Notes: generated by a model from the sequence alone, not told the origin. Positions 1-13,115 are shown, counted from the stretch's first letter. The stretch: 64,000 nucleotides of DNA from Datnioides undecimradiatus (GCA_008933995.1 WARS01000013.1:9692023-9756022), one strand, 5' to 3'. Made by a program: numbers and translations.

Positions 1-7
1 AATACCA

Positions 8-146
8 TTCTTCTGACGAAGAAGTTCGCTCCCTTTTTAATCGTGACAACAGGCAAGGCAGCTGTTTATCAGGCCAACCTCGGCACGCCTTCGATATCTA
101 CCAATATATATAAAAATGGAGCGAACTTCTTCTTCAGAAGAACGGG
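8..146. repeat. Inverted pair of coding-like segments, probably a transposon-derived remnant
   Basis: Positions 8-40 and 111-146 are near-perfect inverted copies separated by about 70 bases. Read outward, each copy encodes a similar peptide: SSDEEVRSLF from the plus strand and SSEEEVRSIF from the minus strand. The minus-strand frame stays open to about 264 (75 residues, with NLVAAILTNEDMINTLANAL in it). The peptide style resembles the start of repetitive, probably transposon-linked proteins common in fish, but I cannot name the family. The left end lies outside the window, so the full element cannot be judged. Confidence 0.45.
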
Positions 147-384
147 CAGGGTATTGGGCAGGGGTATCAGGAGGATTTTGTAACGCATTCGCCAGTGTAT
201 TTATCATGTCCTCATTAGTTAATATTGCCGCAACAAGATTACGGGCGGCCTGACTCATTGTCATTCAATTTACACACTGTTGCACACGATGGCCGCAGGT
301 ACTGCGGTGAAGTCTGATGTCAGTCAAGTTTCATTTAATATATTCAAAGGTTTAATTTCTTGAACGGCATGTCATTATATATAA

Positions 385-388
<4 letters not shown>

Positions 389-439
<51 letters not shown>

Positions 440-450
440 CACACACACAC
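389..450. repeat. (GT)n microsatellite followed by (AC)n
   Basis: About 24 GT dinucleotides run from 389 to 436 and pass directly through TATAC into about six AC units. The two halves are self-complementary, so the tract can fold back as well as form Z-DNA. It is typical of fish intergenic DNA. Confidence 0.95.
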
Positions 451-3400
451 TCATTTATCTACCTTACTGTTGCAAGAAAATCATCTGAGTTTTATTCTTT
501 TATTATTAAATCATTTGGTCATTTAATGGTAAAATGTTAATCACTAAAGAGGAAGACGTTGCATGTAAGTGAAATCTTATCCTGTCTTACTGTCCAAACT
601 GAAGCATAGCTGCCTTGTGTTTTTTGGGTCCATACGGACTGGTCAGCCACAGATGGTGGGCAGGCAGCTTATTCTGTAACTTCTATTGATCACAGTGATG
701 TGGGCAATCTCCAGCTGTCTAACTTTCCTCCACCTCTCCATTCCTGCTCTGCCTATTGGCACATTAATCCCAATCCGCAATAGCTGCCGTAACACAGATT
801 GCATTAGCTGTTGAGTGATCAAATTAGGCGCCAGCACGCTTACCCGCCTCCGCAATCAGTGGCACTTTCCGATGGAGACAACTACACGCTTACAATCAAT
901 TTGCTTCCCTAATCTAATCAAGCAGCTCACACGCAGCTCTGTGCCCTGTTTTATTTCTTGCACACTTGGTGACATGGAAAACATGAGCTCTACAACTAAA
1001 CAATCACAAAAACACACACACACACACACACATCCACAGGAAAACACACACTCACGTGAACTGACACAAACTGCATGCACACACATGCAGAAACCCTTTC
1101 TCCCAACATTCATTCGTCCTCGTGGACATGCTTCACTTCATCCACAAATAAACAAACTCGCCTCCTGCTTCTCCCGGGAGCTCACTGCCTTCCTGTTAGG
1201 AGCTGGTTAAGATGTAGAGCAGCAACTGGAGAGCAGGCAGAAGATGTTGACACCGTCTCTTAATCAACACCATTCATCTCCCAAGCATGCCTTTAGCAGC
1301 TTAACAAACAGGTGAGAGGAGAGAGAAGCTTCACAGTGGGACAGGCAGTGAACACATCACTATCCTGCTCATTCTCACATAAGTTCACTGAATAACAAAG
1401 ACTTTTTTCAATTAACTCAGCTGCACTTCATAGTTTCTACAACCCATCTGCCTTTCTTTTTTCTTTCAGACAAATCAAACACTGAATTATTTCATTAATG
1501 TATTCAAATAAATATGAATTCATAAAGGCACAGTGGAACCAGAAAATTTGATTCAGATTTTGTTTTGAATGTCAGTAAATGAATGCTTGAGGCTTGTTGT
1601 TTCAGTTTTCACAAAAGTTAGTTTTTTAAATTAGGAGATTGGCTTAAACTGGATTTTTGTTTACATGCCTTAGAAAACTTATTTTCTTTCCCTCTGTAAT
1701 TAAAAAGACAAACTTCACTGTAGTCAACATGTAAACAATGTCATGTTGCAATAGCACAGCTCAGAAAAATGGAGATGGGAGAAAGCGTAAATGAGATGCT
1801 GAATATGGAAGAAAATCAATAATAAAACAAACAACAGATGCTGCGTTTTTTTTACATTTTTCACCCATATTTTAATTTTATTGAAATACTTTAACCAAAT
1901 TATATGTTTTAATATCCCCAATGAGCACAGATTAATTTACACCATATTTATATACAGTAAAAACAATGAGCACTATGACTACTGCCGACATACTGTATTA
2001 GAGCAAACTCTGAATGACTTCGGTCTTTGATCATTAATCAGAGCAAATATTCAACCACATGGATCTTCAACATTCATCCCACAGGGAGAGAATAAACAGA
2101 ATCAATATTTGCACCCATGAAGCATTTCTCCAGGCTCCGCAGTACAAACCACGGATGTCTCATCTCTTTTAATGAGGAATTGCTCACCAGGCATCTTTAA
2201 CACATAGATTGTTCCCTCTGCAGCTCCAGGCTTGCTGCTAGTTAGACTGTGACATACAGTAAGTGTGCAGTCCACAGGGAGGTGCAAGAAGAGGCAGCTC
2301 ATTCACATACACACTGAGTTAGTACACATGTACACATGTTTTGACATGGCACTATTAGGAATCATTTATCCTCATTTTTTCCTCTTTATTTTATATACGG
2401 GAAAATACTACTTCACTGACCCTAACAATTCATTCACGCTATAATAATAATGGATCAGGCAAAGTGCTCCCAGATTGTGTTTTGAAAAATATTGGACAGT
2501 TAAAGTCAGGAAATATATCCAGTGGTACACAAACTGTGCTGTTGGGAGGCTGGACCAGCTGAGTTTTAGCTGCAGAACCAATGGTGCTTAAATGACAGGA
2601 AGCACATCAAGTATGGCAAAAGTAGTGCATATACTGTCTGCTGATGGGTAATTCTGCCTGCAGGTTCAGCCTCAGACAGGCTTTCCATGCGGGCAAACAC
2701 GGAAATGAGGCAAAATGTGATCAACATCAGCCCGCCTTTTCATAGTTGCTCAAAATCAACCAAGTTTCAGCAACTACTTTCTCGAGTACTTGGTGGTGTG
2801 TGCGCATTTCTTAAAGATCAAATCCATCCACTTCACTGGGATCTATCTGTGTGCACCTTCTCCCTGTGTCGCCACATTTTCACCAGGTGCTCTAGTTTTC
2901 TCAAAAGTACAAACACATGAAGGTTAGGTGAACTGGAAACTGAGTGTGAGTGTAACTGTGTTTGTCTATATGTGTGTTAGCCGTGTGATTGACTAGTGAC
3001 CTGGGCAGGATGCACTGAACCTCTCGCCCACTGTTTCAGCTCATTCATTCCTGGCAGGAAACCACACCTTCAGTTTTAGCACCACCGCAATCCCTTGTGC
3101 ATAATATTGTCCCATTTATCACAATTTGCCTGCAGTCACGCTGTCACTCATACAGCATCGTCACACTATGAGACCCACATCTTTTATCTTCTGCTCTATT
3201 CATTTGCTGCTTTAAGCTAAAGTTGATGTGTAAAGCTACAGTTGATTCTAACCCAGAGCTTCCTGCATGTGCTTCACAATAAATACATGAGAGACTGCAG
3301 TGGTTGCACTTTACTGTGAAGAGCTGACAGCGTGAGATTGACTAATTGAGTTGCTAAAAATATATCTAAAATTAATTTTTTAGTTAATTATTTATAATAA

Positions 3401-4337
3401 ATACTTTTTTGTGAAGAAAGCTTATGCTGTAAAGATGAAATAGATTTTAACTTTAATGTATGTGTCTTTATGTAGCTGTCTGCAACAGTATGTTCGTCAC
3501 CATAATTGCTACATGTGCCCGTGACATAGCTAAAACAAGGCTAAAAAGGGTTCATCTGCCCTTCAGTCACTCAAAAATTATCTGCAGTTGAAATTAATTT
3601 TCGGTTGTTTACACAGGGATCTGATTACATTAGTATGACAGTGTCTGCTCAACAATAATCACATAAACAGTTAAATTCTCCCCTTTGGGAATGGACTGCA
3701 CACAGAAAGAAATGCATACAAGTGTATAGGAACAGAGACACACACCAACAAATACACACTTAAAGAAAGTATGAGAGAGGACAACAGTCCAAAGTAAACG
3801 TCTACTTTATTAAAAAATATTGTATTGGACAAACTGCTCTCTGAAGCATATAGAGTCCTCATCACTGGCTTCTAAAGAAGGTCCACAATGAGTTCATTAA
3901 ATGCTGAAATTACCACTGCACATTGGATTGCCTAGCCCAGTGTCATCGCTGAAGACTCAATTTGATTTTAGATGGATGTATTTTTCAGGTCAGGTGTTGT
4001 TGCAGCAGGGCCACAGTTTTGGAAAACAATCTGTCAGAGGTGGGACGCCAATCCAAAACCACAAATCGGGTCACAAAGTTCAACAAACACCATTATAAGT
4101 CAAGCCAAAAAAGTCAAGATATGTCACCCGGTGTCGCAACAGCTGAAAAGTGTCCACTTTTATGATTAATGTACAGTGTAAGTCCATATATAGAGAAACT
4201 GGCAAATTTGGCAACCTTTGGACAACCTTCATGGAAAATGTTTTAAATGACATTCAACGTCTCGAATTTCTATTTGTTTCATTTCTATATTTTTCCTGAT
4301 ATAATTTCCCTCAGGACTTCTATTAATCCCATTAAAA

Positions 4338-4525
4338 GCTTGATGACATTTCATTCCTCAAGAAGGCTACAAAATTGTACCAGAGGTTCAAAAGTACAAT
4401 GCCCCCCGGGGACAGAGACCAAAAGGACACAGTGGCAGAAAAGGTGGCTGACAATTACTTTCACATGAGACGGCCACAGCATCTGTTGCAAGACTGTCAC
4501 TCTTTGAACCCCCTTAATTCCCCTT
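4338..4525 (+). other. Coding-like open stretch, unidentified
   Basis: The plus-strand frame beginning at 4341 reads LDDISFLKKATKLYQRFKST and continues through VADNYFHMRRPQHLLQDC to a stop after 62 codons. The amino-acid make-up looks like real protein: charged and amphipathic, with no low complexity. The frame is bounded by stops on both sides, has no start codon in a good context, and shows no obvious acceptor in phase. It may be the remnant of a gene or transposase, or it may be chance. Confidence 0.25.
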
Positions 4526-6223
4526 AAGATGGCAGAGCACCAAGAGGCCAGGGATGCTGGCAGTGAGAAAGTGGCTACAGGATGCCTCTGATGAGGACAA
4601 AAGAGACGAGAGCTCATGTTTGATCATCAGGGATTCTGTGTTTTATCTTAATGTAGTACTACATCGCTACATTAAGAGGTGCATTATGGAAGCTCTTTAC
4701 AGACATGTAGAGCCAGGAAACAGAGACACAGAACATCTTGTCCCAGTGTTACAGACACCTGCCTATAATCCTCATATCACACCTGAATTTCCTGCTCACT
4801 GGTGGTGGGAGGAGATAATACACCACCTCTGCAACCAGATTTTACCCCAGTGTACCTGCAAACATGAGTTAAACAGGAGTTAATTTGAGAACTTAGTCTA
4901 TATTCATGTAAATGTATATTTAGATATAATACAACACAGTTATTATCTGAAATGTCTTCTAACATGGATAACATGAGGTATTTCCACATTTTCACACAGT
5001 GAAATGTTCACAATGTGGCTGCTGTGCGACTTACACCTCTGCTATTATTCCTGCTCTGGTTATCAGAGCTGGAGGTTCAGCTTCACAGAGCAGCGTGCTG
5101 CAGTTTTTATATATATATATATATTTTTTTTTTTGGCTCAGGAAAAAGAGACAAAATAAGAATGTAATGTTATTTAATATAACCAAGGGTCTCTGATATA
5201 TCAAGGAAGTATATCCCTGTTATGCATGTTGCCCTGCTAACTGTGAGTAAGACAGTTTGTGACACACCCATCAACTGCAGTTACTTGGTGACAGGAGAGG
5301 TTCATTCACTCTGCTTATTGTTCTGTCTCTGCCATTTTGGTTTGATTTGATGACAAAAAGTCATTTAGCTACAGTCTTAGATAAAGAAACTCTTAATAGA
5401 TTTAAAGCAAGACCTTTTTCTCAACTTAAGGTTATAAAGCTTATATTGGTTTGTTTTTGTAAGAGACTCCAACAAGTGTGCCACACTAGATCAAGTGTCA
5501 TTGTTGAAAAAGTTGCATTTAAACAGAATCCAACATAGTGTTACCAGAATATTACCACTTTTATAACATAAACACAGCATGTCCTATCTCTCCCATTAAT
5601 ATTACTCCTCTCCCTTGTTGTTGGTGCAGAAGTGCCCAAAGGCCAGTGCATGTCTCTGTGGCTACTTTACATAAGCTCGGCATCTTAGTGTGCACCCACT
5701 GGAAAACAAACACCCAAAACTCCCAAACACACAGAGAAAGAGCTCTGCACCATAACAGCAATAAAATCAAGAGATTAAAAAAAGCTATACATGTAACACA
5801 TTTTTAGGAAATGTCAACAGCTGATCTCTTTTGACACCCGTGCTCCTGCTCTTCTCCCATGTCTCCACAGCCAGAGGGTTGTGGATTAGCTGCCGTATGT
5901 TCCACCCATAGGGGTCTTTCTCAGTAATCTGGCGTCTATTTAATATTTGCTCACCCACAGTGGCAAGGCAGCGTGGCCTTTTCACTGCGGGACAGCCAGA
6001 GAGGCAGAATGACTGACTGATAGTGGGGACTGGATTCATGTGGTCCGTAGGACAATACGTTTCTGACCTGAAGGTCGGGCCAGCATGTGAGATGGAGATC
6101 AAGGTTTGACCATCAATTGTGCGCAAATATTGAGACCTTTGATTGAAGTGAGAATCGCAGCTGTGGGGCAGACTTGGAGAGAATTTAAAATAGAGCAAGA
6201 CTGAGATTTCATCCTCTGCACCA

Positions 6224-6400
6224 TGGGAGCTACACCACAGACTGTAAGAAAAAATGACCAAAACATCTCCACTTCCTGCCATTGTACAGAAAAGAAGCCC
6301 GGATATGGATGCTACCATCTTGAGAAAGTGACATCATCTGGAGCCATGGTATCAAGGTTCTGCCCATTCGTGAGCTTGCTCTTTTCTGATGCTGAATGTA
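6224..6400. repeat. Interspersed repeat fragment (teleost-type, family unnamed)
   Basis: This stretch has the look of a high-copy fish element: an actgtaagaaaaaatg-type head, then chemically plain sequence around gatgctaccatcttgagaaa and gtgacatcatctggagccat. I recognise the style from other fish genomes but cannot assign a family or find its termini. Confidence 0.35.
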
Positions 6401-7003
6401 ACCCTCAGGATAGGTCCAGGCTAAAAGGTACGACAAGCTTGTTGTTTTACAGTGGGGACTTGAGTTAATTTACATTTGTGTACACAGTACAGGGTTGTGC
6501 TTCTAAGGCAGTTCAGAAATATAGTGGTGTTGAGGCAAAGTGGTGCATTCTGATTATTGGTTTAGAAAAAAATTGCATAGTCCTACACATGCTGTTAGAG
6601 ACCAGGAACCCAGAAAGACATTTGAAGACATCAGAAGAAGGGGACGTAACTGCTCTTCTTTACTCATCCGTGTGTCCTCACTCTGCTCTCTGACATGTCC
6701 TCAGAGCAGCCAGTCTCTTTCTAAGCTGAGTGTACTGCCTCACCTACTCCTCTAAAGACGGTGATGCAAAGATAAGCCTAATCTTCAGAAACCCACTCTT
6801 CAACAGACCGCTACCTCAAACAGACAGATGCAGACTGAGCCCAGCGTTTCAGTGGAGAATTGCCTCTTAAAGGCCATGAACTTCTTATTAAAGGCCAAGA
6901 TGTCCTTGCCAACTTAGCTGGATGTAATAAGCTGAGATCAAGTCAATAAAGCTCAGTGAGCTATCTGATGAACAAGCTACTTGACACACACAAACATGGT
7001 TTC

Positions 7004-7174
7004 TTAGGAGCATGTGTTTGGGGAGAGGGTAACAGCACTTCCAAAGAGGGATTGTCCATACAGATGGGCGATGACCAGATATCCTGCGATGCCTCTGCCA
7101 TCTAAACTCTCCCACTGCTTCAGTCTGACGCTCAAGCTGCCTTTCTCCATGCAGATGAAGGGCAGACCCACACA
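7004..7174 (-). CDS. Candidate terminal exon of TEX264 (divergent)
   Basis: An acceptor with a polypyrimidine tract (gttctttttcag) precedes a 56-codon open frame that ends in TAA at 7004. TEX264 exon 2 ends in phase 0, and this frame also starts in phase 0. The opening CVGLPFICMEKGSLSV can be aligned with the last strands of the GyrI-like domain in human TEX264 (LCAYPRLEIYQEDQIHF) with one gap: C, P and the hydrophobic pattern agree. The following 36 residues (from RLKQWESLDG) match nothing I know. They lack the long acidic, serine-rich tail and the FEEL-type LC3-interacting motif of the human protein. A possible internal donor lies after the codons for IAH (gtatgg), so more C-terminal exons could exist further left. 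A chance exon, or an exon of another gene, remains possible. Confidence 0.35.
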   Translation of the reverse strand, partial: CVGLPFICMEKGSLSVRLKQWESLDGRGIAGYLVIAHLYGQSLFGSAVTLSPNTCS

Positions 7175-7874
7175 CTGAAAAAGAACATTATTAGTTGCCT
7201 GTAACAGGTCAGAGCGCGATTTTTAATCTCAGACAGAAAAGGGCAGCGTGGAATATCAAGGAAACATTATGCGTTATGCATTTATGTATTAGTGTTACTG
7301 TTAAAAAAGTACATGTAAAAGTTGGCAGAATTTCAAGGACATGTTTGAACCTTCGTTCGCACAAAACACCTTACATGTAATCTCCATTTTTGTGTCAAAA
7401 AAATACAAAACACCCCATGCCTCAGTCGCAAATATCGCCATAGCAACCACTACCTACATGTCAATACAGATGGGGCTGAGCGGATCAGAAAAATGTGCGA
7501 GGCAGATTTAACCCTCAGCTGAGAGGGAATGGTGTGGCGCACAGTAGATGAAAATACACACAGGTCACAAATACAACAGTGAAAACACTACCTGTCAGAG
7601 TGAGCTCACAAGACAGACTCTAATTGGCAGCATGGTGCGTGATGCCCAGCTGGAGTTTCAAAGGGAAGAGTATCCCAGAGCTGGAGGGAAGCAGGAATCA
7701 ATAAGAACACCACAAACACTTCTGCCTGCTATCAACCTCACTTACTGCATCACTGGATTGTCACTAAGAATAGGAGCCTCAGAGCAATGTTCAAGACTAC
7801 CAGAATGATTAAAGACTGGGACTGCTTCAGTGTTTACAACATGCTCTTGAAAGGTGCAAGCAACTTAAACTCAT

Positions 7875-8030
7875 AAAGGATCAGTTTGAGATTTTAGGAG
7901 ATACGCTTTTGTGGTTTCTTGCAAAGAGTTAGCTGCAATGATTAACATCACTCCTGTGTCTGTACACTAAAGGAGATACTACAGCCAGCACCTGATTAGC
8001 TTAGCAGCAACCTTGTAAATGGCCGCAGTG
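7875..8030. repeat. Interspersed repeat fragment of a common teleost type
   Basis: The block runs from a gagattttaggagatac part through gcaaagagttagctg and a chtctgtaca-like part to acctgattagcttagcagc. This order is one I associate with a high-copy fish short element containing TTAGCTTAGC. Both ends are eroded and no target-site duplication was found. If exon 7004-7174 belongs to TEX264, this repeat lies in intron 2. Confidence 0.4.
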
Positions 8031-8534
8031 TGTATGGTTAGCGGTAGTGTCTTTAATGTGAAATCCTGGACATTAAATATTCATTGGCAATTTTCTGTAG
8101 TGGTTTGTGGTTATTTGTACAAATGCAGCTGCAAAAACATGATACTTATATCTTAAGATGTTTGATTAGAAAGAGAATTTATTCTAGTTATCTGTTAACT
8201 CCCTCTGCACTTTTATTTATTTCTATCTGTCCTTGGTTGTCTATGACTCACTCTGTATTGAGTGACTGTTATTTGGGATGCTTTAACTGTCCATGGAGAC
8301 ATGGAGAGCTGTTTTCTCTTCCACTCTGCTCTGTGCTGGACTGGTACAGCATGTAACCACCGTCTCTGCCTGTCACAGTAGAAGGTTTTATGTTGTATTC
8401 TTGTTTCATTTCCCTCATGGTTATTATCAGGTATAGAACAAAGTCTCTCTGCCATCTGTGCAGATATGATGTAGTGATGCACTATTGTGCTAGACACGCT
8501 GACAGAGTATGGACTGTTTATTGATTTCTCATAA

Positions 8535-8571
8535 CGTGTGTGTGTGTGTGTGTGAGTGTGTGTGTGTGTGT
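8535..8571. repeat. GT microsatellite
   Basis: About 17 GT units with one GA interruption. Nothing else is notable. Confidence 0.95.
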
Positions 8572-11500
8572 TGGTGCTTGTGGACAGACCCAACATGGCA
8601 CAGACCAAATCCCACTATAGCCTAGAACGCTAAGCCTACCCTACCAATTCCTTTAACTAGCTGAAGAAAAGGCTGTTCTGGGCGCAGATTATCTAAGATC
8701 AGCTCTACTTATAAACAAGGTAAGACTGTTGTAGATTAAAAGTTGTCAGTGCTGTACAAGTAAGTGATGAGCTCAATGGCAGCAACCTTAGAGGGCTGCT
8801 TCTGTGCACATCTGGAATCTGGAGTTACATTACCTAACAAACATTCACACCTGTTGATGTGAAAAGAGAAATGCGCCACAGAGAAACTCAACCAACCAAT
8901 GGTGTGACTTTGTCAGACACTCACTAAATAGGTAATTTTCAGATTTGCAGTTTTCTTCAAGTTAATATTTTTTACTATGTTTCAGGGACTTAATTCTTCT
9001 ATTTGTGTTATAAGTATGTAGTCACAGTATTAGTTTATGGTAACTATATCATTGTTACCTCTGTACAAAATAAATTGCATATCTGTGTTTCCAGGAAGAC
9101 AGATGCCTCTTCATGAGATGTCTCCATTTTTGTGGTTTTTCCCTCATCTAAATCGAGGGTCTACAGAGAGAGGATGTTGTCTGCTTTACAGATTGTAAAC
9201 ACCACTGAGACGAGTCAGTAATTTTGGCCTTCACTGTAAACAACGTGACTTGACTCTTGAATTTAAGAGTTACATTTTTAACAAGCGTTATCCCAGAGAG
9301 TAATTAAAAATACAGGTTTGTGACAGTTTTTGAAATTGAAAATAAGCAGAGATCCAGATTTAACAAGCCCTATGGTGGAATAAATATTTGAATCATTTTA
9401 TTAAGTAAATACTGCATTATAAAATTACCTCTAAAGTTCTGCATTCAAAATTACTATTCTATTTTAATATGCTTGAACAAATTAGGTATTATAAACTAAT
9501 ACCAACTATTAAAATGTATATAAAATATCAAAGTACAAGTATTGTATTTTCTATGAAAATTATGATCTGCAAACAATCAAAACATCCCTCTGAAATGTAA
9601 CCAGCATAAAATGAAAAGTATATTACCTCTGAACATATAAGTGTTCTTCGTCTGAAGAAGGTCACGCACTTGGTGAGGTTAAGTGTAAGCAAGATGGATG
9701 ATAATAATCAGAATTCATCAGAATTTCTATCACAGCGAGTATCAGAGCAGCAGCAACTCTCTGAGAGTATGGCACAGCAAACAGGAAAGCAGGCATTATA
9801 TGAAAATTTGTGAAGAGGCCAGTGTGTGTACACATGGCTTCAGCATATCATAGCCCAGTCTTTGTAGGGAGGAGAAGGAAAAAAATGATGAAACTGTCAT
9901 CAGCGTCAGTGGTGTCTAAATATAGCCTCGTGCATCTACAGCCAAGTGTTTCCTCCACAGACTGTCGAACGGCAGAATGAAGGGATAACAAGGCATATTA
10001 ATAGTAAACACGAGATATGAAGAATGGCAGGTCAGAGGCAGTCTTCACCCCAGGACTCATGCTTTCTGTTATTATAAAAGGTTATTATTATTGAGAGCCC
10101 TCAAGAAACAAGAAGTGCTAACCAATAAAAATGTAACGGGGGGGCAACAATGCTGTGGAATGACAGCATTAATAATGAAGGAGACTTATCTTGCTCTCAC
10201 CACAACCTGCATTTCAAAGCACACAGACACAGGCACACCAAGAGCAGACAGACATGAGCCTCCTCTAACTCAAATTTTCACCAAGCTCCCAAGCAATCAG
10301 TCACAGAGACACATGCTCGCTCACAAGCTCACACGCCGCTTATTGACTCTCACTTTGCTTTTCTGCGCTTTGATGCCATCGCAGCCACAACCCCTGCCAT
10401 TCTGCACCATCCCACGCAGAAATCGCTGAACAGAGAGCAGTTAAGGGAGTCTGCGCCCTGAGCCTAGGAGGCATTAAAGATGTAGAATCCTGCCACGCCT
10501 TCTCCCCCCTCCACACGGCTCCATTTCCCTTTGGGCTGGTTTCAAGTTCTCATTGCCTGACAAAAGGAGCTGGGAGGGTCTGTGTAGACCTGCGTTAAAC
10601 ATCATCATGGATGATGATACAGCAGAGACAATAGTGGTAAACATGTGAACCAAAAGTGCTGCATTTAGGTGCAGCATCGTTGGTTCAGAAGTGCCTCATG
10701 GGAGTTAAAATGAGCCCCCCCCCCAAAAAAGTGTTTGTTTTTTAAGTGGTTTAAAGGAACAATTAGTTTTCATTTTATTTATATTCCATTCATCCCAGGT
10801 GAGACACACTTATGGATGTTTTTTTTTCTTTTTTTTAATTTCTCAGCTGTCTGTTTCAACGCACCATATGCTAAAAAGCTTATTTTTGATCCCACACATA
10901 TCTATAAAGTGAGCTAAAGAAATCTTCAAACTGTGAAGAGATGTAACAAAGCATCTGTAGGTTTGTCTAACTCTGGAGTAGTTTAATTTTACTAAAACTA
11001 AACTATTCATCCAAAATATTTTACTGCACACCTATTTTTGAAGACTCACCTTATGCAACTGCACTCAGATGCATAGCCCTGTTTGCCTGTGTCAAAATAT
11101 TAGCTGTTAACTTAAGTCCCCTCTCTGCTGCTGCAAACAATCAGCATCCATCCAAAATAATTAGGAATAAGGAAGGTCATTAGCATATTGTGTACTTCGT
11201 GCACTGAGACAGGTGAGGCAGAACAAAAAAAAGAAACACAATAAAAATAATTGTGAATCGACACTCAGACATGCTTGCACCCAAACACACAGGGAGCCTT
11301 TAGGAAGCCATACTATTTATGAGCCCAGAGTGTGTGTGTTTGGTGTCAACACGCTATAGAACAAAGCTAAAAAAGATTTATCATCTGCATAACAATTCAT
11401 TCTTCGAATTGGTACCTGAGCTCAGCTCTGTCAGCTGGAGAACAGAAACAGAGCTGTAATGTAAGGCGTGACATTCAGAAATGCTGGGATGTGAGGCAGT

Positions 11501-13054
11501 GAGTGGGAGGATTCCTTTACCTGGCTTTGAGAGGGAAATAATTGGCTTTATAAGCATGTAACGTGGTTTTAGGATTATTAGTAATAAATGATCTCTGTGT
11601 ATGTGTGTTTCTGTGCATGTGTGTTATGGACTGTGCTACAAAGGGTGGTGGAAGCACAGTTGTTTTACAGGACTGCCCTAATTCCCCATTCACTGTCCTG
11701 CTGGTTGACTGACAGACAGCGTATAGTTTATCAGCAGCACACACTTGGTACAAGACACAGAGAGTGACACAACAGACACACAAAGAAGATGTACTGTACT
11801 AAAAATAGAGTTTTCTAGAAATCAGGAATGTCTGCAAAGGAGTGGACAAATAATAGCACTCCATAGTTCAGAATCCATTTTACTGACAGTGACTGAGCAG
11901 ACACATTTATATTCACCCACAGAACCATCTAGCCAGAGCGAAGGGTATCTCCGTTGTTTACACGGTGGATAAACCTGAAATCAGCGCAGTTCCACTGGCT
12001 AAACCCCTAATCAGGCCATTTCATAAAATATAGATGCTGTGGACAAGCAAAACAAATTTTCTATATTTAATTCAACAAATAATAACATCAAAGAAGATGG
12101 AGAAGAGTGGCTGGTGAATAAACCATGAGCAGAGTGAAGGTGAGGAATCAACACTCTGCGGTGGCAGAGCATGAAGGTGCCACTAACTAAAAAGGCGAAA
12201 GCAGCAGATAACACCTAAGCTCAACCTCACCACAGTGAAAGATACATGTGAGTAATAATAAAGATTGTCTTCATCTTGTTTTACCATGATTTCACAGGTG
12301 ATAAAATGCATTGCATAAACTTGGCACACTGTGTATTGTAGTAGAGCAGCCCAGGACTTTCCATTGCTTTTGTTCCTTCAGAAGCACTAAAGCTTTTCGA
12401 GCACAGGGGGACTTCTCTTTCCCATCACCGGCTCAACGCCGCCTGAAATTCTTGTATATTGAAATCTTGTGGACCTGAACCAAAGCCAAACAAACCAGTT
12501 CACGCTTAATGTGTGTGTAAAGTGTGTCCAGTTTCTTCCTCCTCTGTCGCCTGATCCAGCTTTTTGACAATAGGCCTGTTTGATCATACATCAATAAGAT
12601 CGACTTTATGTAAATATAAAGTAAAGACCTACTGGATGCAGGATGACATTTTGTATGTATGCATGTAAACACTCAAAAGCTAGCAAATAGTAGACTCACT
12701 GGCATACACTGTGTAAATAAGTGAATTAACTGCAAAGAAAGCACATGTTGCCCATATTTAAATAAAGATAAAAACTTTTAATGAAGTTGCCGGTCAGTCC
12801 TGCCATTCCAAGTATCCCTCAATTCCATAAATTCACTTTTGGCCCATTCAAAAGAATATGGACAAACTTCACATGAGGCCATACTTAGTGTCTCTTCAAA
12901 GTTAGATATTTGAACATGGTTTTAGTTATGGACACCACTTAGATTCACATCAGGCAGCTTGTATATTCCATTAAGTGCGCTCCATGTAAGCACTGAAGTC
13001 CCCCAAGCTGCAGTATGAGGTCTCCAAGAGGGAGGCTCCAAACTGCTGTTGAAG

Positions 13055-13115
13055 CACAGCCCCCACCCAAACCCCACCACCACCACAGCCCCCACCCAAA
13101 CCCCACCACCACCAC
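13055..13115. repeat. 29-base tandem duplication, C-rich
   Basis: Two identical copies of a unit starting cacagcccccacccaaacc and ending in CCA triplets lie head to tail with a period of 29. The plus strand is almost pure C and A here, so the tract is strongly strand-asymmetric. Confidence 0.9.

Larger units (their letters stand above)
147..7003. other. Left intergenic region, no convincing gene
   Basis: No exon of a recognisable gene was found. The region holds CA/GT and AT microsatellites (389-450, 1013-1031, 5108-5124), a coding-like 62-codon stretch at 4338-4525, an interspersed repeat near 6224-6400, and a long minus-strand open frame at 5785-6318. If TEX264 really ends at 7004, the part just left of it should contain its 3' UTR. 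No clear AATAAA was seen on the minus strand close by. Confidence 0.5.

Noticed and set aside
815-1210. 131-codon plus-strand frame
   Set aside because: It runs through a CA microsatellite (repeated THTH) and has no family resemblance; such repeats are open in several frames.
8213-8608. 131-codon minus-strand frame
   Set aside because: It reads across the GT repeat and the rest shows no protein-like pattern.
10091-10429. 112-codon plus-strand frame
   Set aside because: No known family, no splice sites in phase, ordinary composition for chance.
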